From contig JH720293.1 of the NCBI GenBank assembly GCA_000231825.2, forward strand, positions 2,232,001 to 2,296,000: 64,000 nt of DNA, written 5' to 3'. The stretch is from Tetrahymena elliotti 4EA (Eukaryota; Ciliophora; Oligohymenophorea; Hymenostomatida; Tetrahymenidae). Numbering within the stretch: position 1 is the stretch's first letter; each line of letters begins with the position of its first letter. Made by a program: the position numbers and the translations under genes. This document shows positions 1 through 13,547 of the stretch, piece by piece. Below the pieces are notes generated by a model. It made no database searches. It was given only the letters and a program-made list of their open reading frames with translations, and was not told where the DNA came from.

Positions 1-444
1 TTTAGAAACTATACTTGCGAAAACAATAAAAGATTGTTTGAAGAATCTTTAATTATTTCTGTTCTATTCTATCTATGCTTTATCTTTATAATTTTTTAGA
101 AATACTTATTAAAATTAATCCTTCAAAAAGATAACCAAAATTAAAATAATTTAAAATGATTGAGTAAAATCTAATGATGGAGCTTCTTAATAAAGAAAAT
201 ATTTTTATTTAAACAAAGTTTTTTTAATAAGTGTTACTTTTATATAATAATATAATGTGGTTAAATCATTAATTTGATAATTTAATTTTAAGAATTTACT
301 TTGATTTTTCTGAAAAGTTCATATTAATTTAAATAAAAGAAAATATCTATCTATTTTAAATGTGTTAAATTTTTAGTTGAAATATTCTTGCATTCGTTGA
401 TATTATTAACATTATAATTTTAGATATTATTTATTCTAAGATAC
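1..444. other. AT-rich upstream spacer
   Basis: I see no coding sequence here. The stretch is extremely AT-rich with long A and T runs, typical of ciliate spacers, and lies immediately 5' of the ABC transporter start. It presumably holds that gene's promoter, but no motif can be named. Confidence 0.6.
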
Positions 445-3400
445 ATGGGGAAAAAGGATAAAAACTAATTAAAAGAAAAACTCTTATCTGAGGAAAATGA
501 ATCAAGAGAACATGGTAGTTAGGATGAAGAGAATTAAGTTTAGATCATTTAAAAGAAGCCATATAAGACGATATATTAAAGAGCAAACATTTTAAGTAGA
601 ATTTTCTTTTGGTGGGCTCTTCCCTTAGTAAAGGTAGCATAAAGATAATTGATAAATAAAAAAATTAAAAGGTTTTATTATAATAGCTAGGTAATAGGGT
701 TCATTTAGAATAAGAGCATCTAGACTCGCTATCCGAAGATTAAAAATCAAGCTTTTATTTTAAGCAATTTAAGAAAAATTTCGAACATTATTCAGAGAGT
801 TAGTCTAAATAAATTCTTTTGAGATCATTTTTATCAACATTTAGAAGTAACTAAATAGTAAATGGAAATATTTAAGATAAAACCTTTCTTTTTAAATTTT
901 CATAGGAAGATTATTCATCAGCTTTTTAATCAGTTTCCTAGACAGTTGTGTACTAATGAGCACTCCTTATTTGATTAAAACAGTTATCGAGTATTCCTCT
1001 GAATCAAATTAAGATTACAGAAAAGGAATTATTTTAATAAGTGCTGTTATATTATCAAGAATTATGCTTTGCATATTAGATAGTCACTCCAATTACTAAT
1101 TTGTAATATTTATGCATTTTTTATTCTTTTAAAAATGTTTTAGCTTTATTAGGATTGATAGATTAACTAGCAAATAGCAAAGCAAACACAATAAATAATT
1201 TTTCTATCTTTTTTTAACGTTTTTATATTTAAAAACATAGAATATATTAGGTTATGATTTAAATAATACGGTAAGTGTTGCTCTATTAGAAAAATCTTTA
1301 AGATATTCTCTCTTAAGCACAGATGATTACAAAGTGGGTACTTTGGTCAATATGATTTAGGTGGATGGTTAAAGATTACTTAATTTGTGTAATTAAGTTT
1401 CTAATGTCTGCTTTCTACCTCTCTAAATTGCATTTGGTTTGTATTTGATGTATGATACGATAGGTATTTCTTTTTTGTTTGGAGTTGCAATAATGGTTAT
1501 AATGGGTTTTATGAACTATCTCATTGGAAAATTTTAAAATAAATTTTCAAAACTCTACATGAAGGAAAAAGATGATAGAATAAAAATCACTACAGAAATT
1601 TTTAATGCAATTAAATTTATTAAAGCTAATGCATGGGAAGAGTATTTTTATGATAAATTAGATACTCAGCGTTAAAAGGAATTACATTTTATCAAAAGAA
1701 AGTAAATATTTGTTAAATTCTTAGACATGCTATATAGTAATTGATCATATTTGAGTTTAATATTATTTAATTAAATAGATTCTAAGTTGGTGGTATGTCT
1801 ATATTTTCACTATGGATTACTCCTATGCTCATTATTAATGCTACTTTTGCGGGTTACGTTTTATTAGGAAATGAGATGACCCCAGTAGGTGCTTTTACAG
1901 TTATATCCATTTTTTCTATTTTATAAGAACCAATTAGATCTTTACCTATGGTAATAAATGGTTTGATTGAAGCATATGTTAGTATAAAAAGAATGGAAAC
2001 ATATTTGAGATAAAAGGATATTAACACAAAATTCTTGACTCATAATTTAGAGGAAAATTTAGAAATACCTTTTGCACTTAAAGTTACAAATGGAAACTTT
2101 TATTGGAGAACACCGTAATTAAGCAATGCAGAAGAATCTAAATAAGATGAAATCAAGAGTCAAAAAAATAAAGGAACAGAATAATCATTTGTACCTGTAT
2201 CAGAAGACGAAAATCAAGATATACATTTAGAAAGATAGAAATAAAATAAAAAAGCAGGCTAAAAAAAAGAAATAAATTAAGATTCAGTTTTTGGAAAAGA
2301 GAGCTATGTATCAGATAAAAACAATTCTACAATATTGTATAATGATAAAATACAAGATAATGATTTAAAGTAGAAAAAGGATTCAGATGTTAATAATTAA
2401 TTAAATGCAGATAGCTCAACTCAATTAAATTATGATCAATGCATTCTCAAGAATATTAATATTACTATCCCCAAAGGAAAACTTGTTGCTATTATTGGAG
2501 AGTAAATTAGTTAATTTATTTGTGAAGAATAAATTAAATTAAAATATATTTTTTTAAAAAGTGTTGGATGTGGTAAAAGTTCTCTATTGCAATCTATCAT
2601 TGGAGAAATGAAATATGATGAACAAAATGAATTCAATATGCCTAAAGTAGAAATTAATGGAGAAGTTTCTTTAGTTAATTAAAAGCCATGGATATTAAAT
2701 GCCACTGTAAAAGAGAATATTGTATTTGGTTTCCCATTTGATGAGCATAGATATGAAGAATGCATTAAGTACGCTTGCTTAAAATCTGATTTCAAAGTAT
2801 TAATAGATGGAGATTAAACTCAAATTGGAGAAAAAGGTGTTAATTTGAGTGGAGGATAAAAGGCAAGAGTCTCTTTAGCTAGATCTTTATATAGCAATAG
2901 CTCTATTTTATTGCTAGATGATATTTTGAGGTAAAATAAAACAAATTAAAAATTTTTATATACTATTAATTTTAATATAATTTAGTGCTGTTGATGTTCA
3001 TGTTGGTAAATATATTGTTTAAGAATGCCTTCTTAAATACAAAAAAAACACAACAAGAATTTTAGCTACTCATGCTTTGCACTATCTTAAGTATATGGAT
3101 TATATTTATTTCATGAAAGATGGCAAGATTTTATTAGAAGGAGACTATGGATTCATTTAAGAAACTACTGAATTTAAATATATTTATGAAAAATTTATGA
3201 AAGATTAATTTGAATAAGATGATGTTATTGATAAAAAAGAAGATGATATTTTTTCAGAGGAGGAATTATCTCCTAAAAATAATGGAGAAGAAAAAGAATA
3301 GCAAGAGAAGAATAATAAAAACTAACAGAATTAACAATAAAGTACAAATGAAAGTGAAGAAGAATAACATAATCTTGTTTAAAAAGATCATAAGAAAAGC

Positions 3401-5596
3401 ATAATTTTAAAAGATAAAAAGAGTGATTCAGTTATTAAAGAGGAAGAGTAAATTTTACTTTTAAATATTTGATTAAAAATAAAACTTAATAAATTAGATC
3501 ATAAGATGATGTCTACAAGGATTATTTAATGCTCAAAGAGGATAGAAAAAAAGGAAAAATACAATGGAGTGTTGTCAAGGAATATATTTAATTTAATGGA
3601 GGATTCTTTTTTATCTTTAGTGTAATGATTTCTATGACTCTCTGGTAAGGTCTAAAAATGTTTTCAAGCATATGGATTTCTTATTGGACTCAAGACGATG
3701 ATACATCAAAAAATAATTTTTATTTGACTGGATACTCTATTTTTTCAATTAGTTATGGTGTTTTTGCTATGATCAGAGCCTATATCGTTCTTTTTGGATC
3801 TTTAAAAGAAACAAGATTTATACATAGAAAAATTATAAGCTCTCTTATATTTGCTCCTTTAAATGAATTTTTTGAGAGAGTCCCTATAGGAAGAGTTTTG
3901 AATATCTTATCTAAAGATTTATCAGTCATCGACTAGGAAATCGGTTATACTATTGGTTCATTTTTGGTTTCTTTTTTCAGTCTGGTTGGTGATACAGCAC
4001 TCTGTGTTTACTCAAGTAGCATTTATGTTCTTATACCACTTTTTTTATTTGTAGTAATTTGTAAACTACTACAAATGTATTATATGAATTCCTAAAGAGA
4101 AGTTGTTCGTTTAGAAACTCTAACACGTACACCAATTATTTCATTTTTTAATGAAACCCTAAATGGATTATCTTCCATTAGAGCTTTTAAATAATAAGAA
4201 AGATTCTTCAATGTAAAATAATTTCTTTGAATATGATCAAATTCATTTTTTTTTGAAATAATTAAATAGAAACACTGTTAAAATATTGATGAAAATAAAA
4301 AGTGCTAATTTTCTTTTATTGGGATGCAATCTTGGTTTTAATAAAATTTAACCTTTTTTTCTTTGATTGTCAACACTTCCGCTATTAGTTTCTGTGTAAT
4401 ATTTAAAAACAAATTTGACCGAAAATAAATTATTATTTTTCATCAAACTAGCTTTTCTGGAATAAATAAAATCCTTCACTGACAGGGCTACTTTTAACAT
4501 ATGCCTTTTCTATAGATACTACAGTTTAGTTTTTTATCAGAATGTGGAATAGCATGGAGAAGTGTTTTGTTTCTGTTGAAAGATGCCACCAATTCAGTTT
4601 GTAAGATAATGAGATAAATAACAAAATTAATAATTATTTTTAAAAGAATTTAAACAGAAAAGGGCTATGACAGCTATTTGCAAAATAGATAAGAATATAA
4701 AAAATAACTAGTTAATCCATTACCACCAGATTAAGATAGTTTGTATCACTGGCCCCAATAAGGAAAAATCTATGTTGATGATTTATATCTTAAGTATAGA
4801 CCTAACTTACCTTGTGTTATTAAAGGAATAACAACAGAAATTAAACCATGTGAAAAAATAGGCGTTGTTGGCAGAACAGGAGCTGGAAAGTCAACTATTA
4901 CACTATCTCTTCTCAGAATAATTGAAGCATTTAAAGGTAAGAATTTAATAAAAAATGCAATAAAAAATTATTTTAATTGAAAAATAGGAAAAATTATCAT
5001 AGATGGGGTTGATATTTCATAGATTCGTTTAGATTAATTGAGACACAAAATCACTATTATCCTTCAAGATCCTATTCTTTTTGATGGAACTCTTAGAGAT
5101 AACATTGATCCTTTAAATAAATTTAAGGATGAAGACATAATAGAAACATTAGAGAAGTGTTAATTGTAAAAGTTAACACAATCTGAAAAGGGTTTAAATA
5201 CATATATTAACGAGAGTGGAGACAATTTAAGTGTTGGTGAAAAGTAGTTAGTATGTATAGCAAGAGCTCTGCTTAAAGTAAATTTCATTTCATTTGAAAA
5301 AAAATTTCAATTTAATTTAAATCTAGAAAAGTAAAATTGTCCTAATCGATGAGGCTACTGCTAATATTGATATTTAGACTGATCATCTTATATAGGAAAC
5401 TATATCTAAAGTATTTAAAGACTGTACAGTACTAACTATAGCACATAGATTAAATACCATTTTGAATAGTGATAGAATATTAGTTTTAAGCTAAGGTCAC
5501 ATTGAAGAATTTGACAGCCCTGCAAACCTAATTAAAAACCAAAATTCTCATTTTTATTCTCTTTACTAAGAGTCAGTGAAGGAAAATACAATTTGA
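445..5596 (+). CDS. ABCC/MRP-type full ABC transporter, one frameshift
   Basis: This encodes a full-length ABC exporter of the C (MRP) family, order TMD1-NBD1-TMD2-NBD2, an ATP-driven membrane pump for organic anions or conjugates. The start ATG at 445 opens a charged N-terminus followed by the family-typical [13 protein letters not shown]1 shows Walker A GDVGCGKSS, signature LSGGQK and Walker B LLLDD. NBD2 shows Walker [10 protein letters not shown], a degenerate signature LSVGEKQL, Walker B VLIDEAT and the H-loop IAHRL. An acidic Q/N/K linker of about 90 residues joins the halves. Ten GT-AG introns fit: 634-686, 847-905, 1737-1786, 2502-2561, 2931-2985, 3448-3497, 4213-4269, 4601-4646, 4937-4987 and 5278-5326. 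After removing them 4622 nt remain, one short of 1541 codons. The break is at about 4475, where frame is lost just before the LSLTGLLL helix. The substrate is unknown. Confidence 0.93.
4471..4482 (+). other. Single-base frameshift in the ABC transporter
   Basis: The reading frame of TMD2 runs through SFSGINKI and then meets TGA at 4480-4482. One base later the frame resumes as a family-typical [13 protein letters not shown] helix. One extra T in the short CCTT run restores it. No GT-AG intron fits here. The cause could be a sequencing or assembly indel, or a real disabling mutation. Confidence 0.8.
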
Positions 5597-6614
5597 AAAA
5601 TATTTGTTCAAGCAAATTACCTGAAAATTAAAAATATTTCACTGAATTTATAAATTTGTAATTGAAAAGCAAGTTTATTAAATTTGTTTTTAATTAAAAA
5701 TATCTGTTAAAATTAAAACCTCTTTCAACAAATTACTGATTTTTAATGAAAAATTAAGCAAATTTTTATTTCAATAAAATTAATTTTCAATGGATAAAAA
5801 GATAAAGTTCATAAATTTTTATAAATATTTTGGTTAAAAATTATTAAAATTGTATTTCAATTACATTACTTCCTCAAGAATAATAAGATAATAACACTAA
5901 TTAAAACTACTGGATTATACATAGGTTTAAAATAAATATGGTCTATATTTAGAAATTTTTATTTTATTCTCTTTATTTTAAATTAAATCTGAAAAATATT
6001 TCAAAAAATTGATTGATTTAGAAATAAAAGCAATTTTGTGAAATTATCTCAAAGTAAAATATTTCTTAAAAGAAATTTTCTGATAATAAAAACCATTTCA
6101 ATATCAAATTTTTTCCCAAAATAGAGTAAATAAACATTTAAAATTTTAATTTTTTATGAAGAAAGAATAATTAAGTTATGTTTTAATTACTCTAATCAGC
6201 AAGAATTAGAGAGTAACTCTGTTTAGAACTTTAACAAGATACATATTCTTAAAATATACTTTGTTTTTAGAAATATTTAAATAAAATTTTATAAATTACA
6301 TTGATATGTTTTGTTCTCATTTTTTTTTTAATTTAATAAATCAAATAAGAATATCTTAAAAGCAAAAAATAGATAGCCATATTAAGATGTATCAAACTTA
6401 TAATTTTATTGAACATTAATTATGTTGCTATTATGATAATAAATAATATAAATACAATATTTTAATATTTATTTATTTTTAAGTGTGATAGATTTTTTAG
6501 TATGTTTTTAATAATTATTGAAAGGTTGAGAGTATATTATTTTGTTTTTAATGATTTAAGAAATATTAAATCATTTTTTATATTTTAAATTGTAACTATT
6601 AATATATTTATTTA
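5597..6614. other. Intergenic, convergent 3' ends
   Basis: About 1 kb between the stop of the ABC transporter (+) and the stop of the Q/N-rich gene (-). It is AT-rich with many A and T runs. I see no gene, RNA or clear repeat in it. Confidence 0.6.
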
Positions 6615-9608
6615 TCAATCGATTTTAACTACGTTTTAATTTTAAAGTATTCTTTCCATAAAGATATCTTCTTCCATATCATCCTTTTCATTAATCCAAG
6701 GACCAATATTTTTATTATTGTTGTTGTTATTTTTTAAGTTCTCTCCTTTTTATTTGGAGTCTTTTTTTACTAATACCTTCTAAAATTATAAGGCTTGTAT
6801 TATATTTTAATTTTTATGTTAATGATTTTCAACTTTATTCTAAGAGTTTTTAATTTATATAGATTCTTATGATATTTTTTATAAGTCTCCTATTTTATCA
6901 ACTATTTAAATTTGTTAATTATTTCTCACTTGTTAAGTGTTTTCATCTGGAGATACTCCTTAGTCATTAATTTAAAGGCTGCTTAGCTTTCTAACCACAG
7001 CTTTCTTTTTGAGAGATTATGGAGAGCAATTATTTGATTGGGTAGATTATTTATTTTATAATTCTAAATCAGTTGCACTGTTTAACTTAAAACTTGCTTA
7101 AAGATATTTTTTGGCAGTTTATTTTTATTTTAAAGGTAATTTATTTTAAGAAATTTGTATTTTTTATGCAGAATGTATTTATATATTATTTGGTTCATTA
7201 TTTGTTGGACTTTAATTGCTCTGACTATTATTTGGAGTTTAAGCATTATTATATTAGCGAGTTTTATCTGTAAATGTATTGATTGGTTATTAATTTTATT
7301 CATCGTTGTCTTGATTTTAATTCTGCCTAGTACTTTATTACTAAGAATTTGGAGTTACTGAGTAGCATGAGATGCCTACATACTTCTAATAATCAACTAT
7401 GCTTGTTTGTTTAAATTAATTATGCTCTAGTAGCCACTTATTTAATTTCTCATTGTTTTAACAAACAACCTAATTGGTTTCTTGTTGCTATGAATCAGAA
7501 GATTTAATGGAGTTTTTATTCTTTGTTTAGATATTCTAGTTTGGGATTTATGAATGTTTTGATGATTCATTAGAAATTTTATCATTTTAATTATTGTTCA
7601 AATGTAAACTAAGCTTTTTCTAAAAATTTAAGAAAACTTAATTCTTATCACTCTCAACATAGTTTTTTTTGGAATTCTCAATAGAGTTTGGTGTTTGATA
7701 CATACGTTCTATATCTTAAGGGCTATCTTGATTATCCCTAGACTATGAAGAAGAATTTATCATTTGAATTTAATTGTCTGCATCTTTTATTTATTCTAAA
7801 ATAGAGGAGGGGAGTCCTACTTTTTTACCGTGAGGTGGTTTAAATTATTTATTTTTTGGAGAGGATTAGCGAGAATGGAATATTTTTGCTTAGTTTTACC
7901 TTTATCTGTAGATTTTACTATTAATCAAGCCCTCACTTCCAAGAAGTGGTGAATCACCCATTTCGCTACCTTCTTAGACTTGACTGCTGTTTTCTGCTCT
8001 TTTTTGATCATCAATCAATGAATTAACTTTTTCAAACATCTTTTTGAATAAAAGAGATTTCGGTTTCTAATATTTTCTGACACCAGCAGATGATGAATTT
8101 TAAACTGGTGACTCATTTAAAGGTGAATGTATAGATGAGTGTTAATTTAAATTAGAACTATGCTCTCTCATTGGAAAGAGCCCAAATGTAACTTAATCAA
8201 TTACCGTAATTTCGTCTTATCTTTACTAATTAGCTGAAAGACTAATACCTCCTTTAGCAGCTATTGATCTGCAAACATCATGTTTAGTAATTTACTAATT
8301 TAAATAGTCTTTTGACTTTTCATCTTAATGGTTTTGTTTAGGCTTTTCGGATTCACTGCCTTCTAATTGATAACTAATTTTCTAAGAATAATTATGCATT
8401 TAATAAAAATTAGAGTTTTTAGAAGATTATATGTTGTTTGGTTAGTTTTAATAATTGTTGTCTTAAATTTCAGATTCTTCATCACCAAATGTAAATTAAT
8501 ATTCATTGATATTTGCAAAGCTCTATATCTAGCTATCCTTTTTTTCAATAGGAGTTTAGTATATATTTTGATTTAAGCGAATAGTACGTCTTTTTGAAGA
8601 GGTAGGTGTCTAAACAAAAAATCCTTTTGGAAAACGATTATCTTTTTTTATTTCGCTTTAAGACTGAGTTTCTTCATTCAATTTTTTACGGCACCCATCT
8701 GTTTCAAAGTGTATTTATGTTTCTTGTTTTAGTGGGTCAAATGGATTTGATAAAGGATTTGGTGTAGTTGATTCTTTAATTGAGTTAGAAGTTATTTAAT
8801 TATCTTCTTTTTATTGTCTTTATTGTGATATGTGAATCTAATCAATTACATTAGTATGAGGATAGTTTAAAGTTTTAATCTAATTAATATTCTTTCTTGT
8901 AATAAATGTTCCTTCTATCTAGCTATTAGGTGCTGATTGAGGAGTAAAAGCATAGATATGATTAAAATTATTAAAATCAATTGATCCAAGGTTTAATTGG
9001 TCTGAGGGCTTACGTTGACAACTTTAGCTTCTATTTTTTTGTGAATTACTGATTGAAACTAGGGATGAATTTATAGAATTCGAGTAAATATTTTATTTCA
9101 ATCTTGTCGAGCTGTTAATGTCTACTTCATAACTCTAATTTAAGCGTAAATCTCTTTCTATATTAACTTAATATCCATAGTTATTGCTATAAAGGTTTTA
9201 GTCAGATCTTTCATTCCCTTAGTTTAACAATATGTTTCTCCTATTTGATCCAAAATTATGAAGATGTGAAGATTCTTTAAGCAATTCTTTAGAATGAGAA
9301 GATTATTTTTAAATTCTTTAAATTCCATTTAATATATCTTGTTAACAAGATGATTAGTAATTTCTTTTAGAATTATCATTTAAGTAGGCCTTTTCAATAA
9401 TTTTTTAGCTGTAGATATAATTAGATTAAATTGATGATTGACTATTAGCTGAACCTTAATGAGAAAATGAAGCTTAAATCATACTACTCCTTGGCGTTGC
9501 ATTTTAACCTTTTAGGTCTATAGCAGGAAGAAAGTTAGCAGTTTTTTCTACCTCTTCATTAAATGGAATAGAAGGAGTATGACTAGCTTTCCTAATAGGA
9601 CTATTCAT
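6615..9608 (-). CDS. Large Q/N/S-rich protein of unknown function (997 aa)
   Basis: A single open frame of 998 codons runs from ATG at 9608 to TGA at 6615, with dozens of TAA/TAG codons read as glutamine. It begins MNSPIRKASHTPSIPF. Composition is dominated by S, Q, N and K, with short charged patches, an asparagine run near the C-terminus (about 6720-6740) and an acidic end (DDMEEDIF). I see no transmembrane segment, signal peptide or recognisable domain, so most of it is probably disordered. Its length without TGA is far beyond chance for this composition, which supports it being real. It appears intronless. The function is not known to me. Confidence 0.8.
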
Positions 9609-9819
9609 ATTGGCCTCTATTTACAAAATACTCAAAATAAATCTTATATGTATTAAACTAATGGATGGAATAGAATTACAAAATTAAAAGATAATTGTAT
9701 GGATTTAATTATAAACACATTGAATTTAATTATTAAATTTACAATTAATACTTGACTTCGATTTTTGTGCTTAGCGACTATCTAATTCAATCAAATCTAT
9801 TTTCTTAACAAAAGGCAGT

Positions 9820-10131
9820 ATGGCTAAAACTTATTTAATTTTATTGGTTGCTTTTTAATTAATTTCACGAATAAAATCCACAAAATAATTCCTCCCACTT
9901 TTGGAAAATTTAATCAACTAATAATACTCTATAAAAAATTCCATTAAAAGCTGTTTATTATCAAATGAGGTAAATAAATATTTATTTATTTAATTCTTAA
10001 TTTAGATAAAACTGAATAAATATTTACTTCACTTCAAATAATATTGTTTTAATCGTTTTTTTATCTTCAATTAAAATGGTTAAAATAAATTTATTTCAAC
10101 CGAAACATAAATAAAAATTTATTTTATTTGA
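9820..10131 (+). CDS. Possible small secreted protein
   Basis: A 103-codon frame starts at ATG 9820 and ends at TGA 10131. The first 20 residues (MAKTYLILLVAFQLISRIKS) look like a signal peptide. The rest is N/K/F-rich without cysteines or motifs. A 36-bp GTAA...TAG segment (9970-10005) inside it could be an intron but keeps frame either way. Because TGA is the only stop, frames of this length occur by chance in AT-rich spacers, so this is weak. Confidence 0.25.
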
Positions 10132-10647
10132 GAACAAAAAGTTATTAAAATTAGATTATTAATCCAATTTTTAAAATTTTCTTTGGCTCTCCCTAAATTT
10201 AATAATCCTAAATATTATTTTTTCTAATTAGCTTTTCCAGAGTGTAATAATCTTAAATATAATTTTTATTTTGAAAAATAAGGAACTTTACGAGATATTT
10301 CAAGAATACATACAGTTTGAATCTTTTTTTGAAGAATAAATTTGAATAATTTAAGTGGGAATATTGAAATACATCTCAACGACCAAAATAAAAAATAAAT
10401 ATAAACAGATAAATAATAAGGATTAAAATAAATTGTTGTATATATAAATAATTTAAATTATTAATAGGAAGGATAATAGTAATCAATCTCTTTTTTAATT
10501 AGTGTCAAAATTTCTAGCAATAAAAGGCTAAAACATTTAAGAACCTATTTTGCTATTTTTAGATAATTATTTTTTAGTCAACAAACTATTATACATCAGA
10601 CAATTAATTTAGTATAAGAAAAACAGAATGAATTTAAGTAACATATC

Positions 10648-12462
10648 TCATATTTCTTCATCACTATCATCTCCAGGTTTAGTTAAATCACTTTTTTTTT
10701 ATTTTATTTTTAAATAAATTGATAAAGTTATTAAAAAAAATATATTTACTCATCATCATATTCCATTTCAACATAATTTGATTTGGTTTGATTACCAACA
10801 ATAAACCAGCCAAAGACTCCAAAAACGGCAGATATTGTAACCAAGTATGAATATCCTGTTTTAGCACTATCAGTTGCATCTATGGTTGAAGTTACAGTTG
10901 GTGTATATGTCAACATAGAAACATAGTAATGTGCAATCATAACACAATAGTATATTACTCCATAAACTAATGAGTTAAAATAAATATTGTTTTAATTTTA
11001 AAATTAAATTTGAAACTACATATTAAGTTAAGCAATGCTCTCAATTTAAAATTCCTATGTTCTTGATAGTGAGGAGATCCATTTGTGAAGCTGTGCTCAC
11101 CTAATATTTTAAGTGTTGTTGGTTTAATGGTATATACTAAAGATAAAGTTTTACATCTCTAATTGCAAACCATATATATATAAATTTATCCAAAAAAGCA
11201 TATTAAAGATATGATCCAAATAATTTAATTTAATCTATATCTGTAAGAATCGCTAGTCCATGAAGCATTGAAGCTTGTGATTGAAATCATTATAAGTAAG
11301 CCTATTTTAAATCAAATATGTTAATTCCATCAAAAAGTTAAATTTAATTAAATATTCAACCTGAAAGAAGACCTTAAAGTAAGAATATAAATCTATAAAT
11401 CATAGAGTTAAAATCATCGATCAACTTATACCATTTACTATCTTCATCTTCCAATCCCTCATGACCCTTAGCATCTTCCTTAGACTCATCCAAAATTTAT
11501 TCCATATATTTATTTGATATGAAAATAAATTTTCCTGTTTTCAGATCTAATAATTTAACATATTTAAATTAATTTTTAGATTTAAAAAGACTGAATAAAT
11601 AAATGATTAACTATTTCTTTTTTTTCATCGTTTAAATTAAAATATGTGTTAATTATTTTGAAACAAATGATTTATATACCTTCTTTATATGACGCTCCTT
11701 TTACAGGCTTTTCTTTTAATAAAAAACTCAAATCTTCTTGTTTGCTATCAGCATTAAAATCTTCTCCTACTCTATCTTCCTGAGAGATATCCTAAGGAAG
11801 TACAATTTTATTATCAGTAATATTCTTTTTGATTCCCTACTTTTTCTCTCTTTTTATTACTTTTTCTTTTCCTGATAATTAAACTGCTTGACCTGGACCT
11901 GGTGGAGGAATATTTTCATTATTAACATTTAAATTTTCAAGTTCTATATTCTTTTTTGGTAAATTCTGTTAAGGACCTTGCTCCTTTTATATCTAATTGC
12001 TTGGCCCTAACGGCTTCCTTTCAAATATATTATTTTTTTCATTCCCTTGCTATTATTGAGGTAGAGGAGGCAAATTTTTAGGTTTACTATTTTTAATATT
12101 AAAGATGTATCATTAATTTAAAACCTAAAAAGCTAATAAATCTAATTCTAAATTCCTAATTTTTGAAGCCTTATTTATCTAAAATCGTTTTATGAATGTA
12201 AAATGTTTACTTGGAAAAATTTAGCATTTGTAAATTTGTTAAATGGTTTTTTATTTTTTGGTCTAACCTAGTTTTTGTATATCAAATTATAAATTTATAA
12301 ACTACTAAAGTTTTATTGATTTAATATATAAATTTTAGAAATAGCTGACTCTTAGTTTTCAAAGATAATTTTTTAAATTTTGATTTTGATTGATTAACTA
12401 ATAAGAATGACTAAACATACTGACAACATAATCAAAATGTATCCTTTATTTTTATTATTCAT
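10648..12462 (-). CDS. Four-span membrane protein, TMEM237-like (tentative)
   Basis: The spliced product is 490 aa. Residues 8-24 are hydrophobic (signal or anchor). A long Q/P/N/K-rich region follows (PPLPQQQQ, IPPPGPGQ). The C-terminal 200 residues then hold four membrane spans, around FIFLLQGLLSGLLIM, IIWIISLICFF, LLNLIFYGVIYYCVM and LVTISAVFGVFGWFIVG, and an acidic tail. Five introns restore one frame: 10691-10749, 10967-11019, 11302-11360, 11547-11679 and 12087-12124. The last is least certain, with an unusual GTTTTAAA donor. A disordered N-terminus, late tetraspan block and short cytosolic tail match TMEM237, a ciliary transition-zone protein. I infer this from architecture and from the final span, not from a diagnostic motif. 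A different tetraspan family is possible. Confidence 0.6.
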
Positions 12463-13547
12463 ATTCCATTCAATAATTAATTTAATTAAATTGCATTCAT
12501 CATCATCTATAATTATCAGCATACATGCTTTCGTTGACTGATTAGTATTTACAAAAGTTATACTTTTAAATTTTCATGATATAAATTATTTTTCATTTAA
12601 ATATTAAATTTTGAAATTAATAATATTTTTGTTTGTTCACTCTTTAAATTAAAATTATTTTTAATCAACCTTTATTTTTATATTATATCTATCTAATTTT
12701 TAATTAAAAATTTTATTAAAGTCTTATCTATTTGACAATTAATGATCTTCCTTTTTTATTTATTCAAATCAAATAAAATTCGTTGATAACTTCAATGAAT
12801 TATTTATTATCTTAATTTAATTATTCAGAGTCACATAAATAAATAAATTGTAGTATTTATTTACTCTCATTTATTTTTAGACATTTTTAGAAATGAACAA
12901 CCTTTTTATTTTTTTATTTTAAATGAACTTTTGTTAATTACTAACAATTAGTTGAAGTGTACTTAGATTTTTAATTTAAGACCTACTTTTTATATTGAAA
13001 CATTAATTATGTAACCATGGCTTGCTTTCTTTTTAGAGTATAAAAAAGTAGATAGAAATAAGTAGAATTTAACTTTTAGTTAATTTTTCAAATATATTTA
13101 TTAACTTAACTTTAATATTTATCAATCTCAATAGATTTTTACAAAATATTAAAATAGCAGCAACTTTAATAAAAAGTAAGCAAGTTTGAACATCATAAAA
13201 TATATGTGGAATTAACTTTGCTAAAGTAAAATATGTGAATAATTAGATCTCAAAAAAGTATCTCACATTTATTCTTTCTTACTTAAAAAGAATCTAAATT
13301 ATATTTCTTTTATTTATTTTTTATTAGTTCTAAAATAAAATATTCAGCAATATCTCCTAGGTAAAACCAGAAGTTAATTGTTAAGAGCCATTTTAGCCTT
13401 CTTTTTTTAAGACAGTGGATTTAAAACATAGGAAAAGAGATAGATGTAAGTATTTATCATTTTTTCCTGTGATAATTAGGATTAAATTTGAATTAAAAAG
13501 AATAAGGATTGAAAATATCATATGAGAACTAGCTTTTAAGAGATAAA
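12463..13547. other. Intergenic, possible upstream exon
   Basis: About 1.1 kb between the divergent starts of the tetraspan gene (-) and the small + strand gene. Mostly AT-rich. The part at 13365-13455 reads openly on + and ends in a good GTAAGT donor, so it may be a 5' exon of the next gene. However, joining it to the following acceptor makes a TGA, so I left it out. Confidence 0.4.

Noticed and set aside
4213..4269. A second frameshift in the ABC transporter, at TGA 4228
   Set aside because: A 57-bp GTAAAATA...AAATAG intron removes the TGA and yields a conserved ABCC segment ([16 protein letters not shown]...WFQQNLT).
5697..5740. Chromosome breakage sequence (AAACCAACCTCTTT-like) at AAAACCTCTTTC
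   Set aside because: Only a partial match; the conserved core is not present, and such sites are normally removed from macronuclear DNA.
8363..8576. Overlapping frames on both strands
   Set aside because: They are shadows of the 997-aa minus-strand gene.
12087..12124. Frameshift in the tetraspan gene
   Set aside because: A 38-bp GT-AG intron restores frame and makes total length divisible by three, though its donor is unusual.
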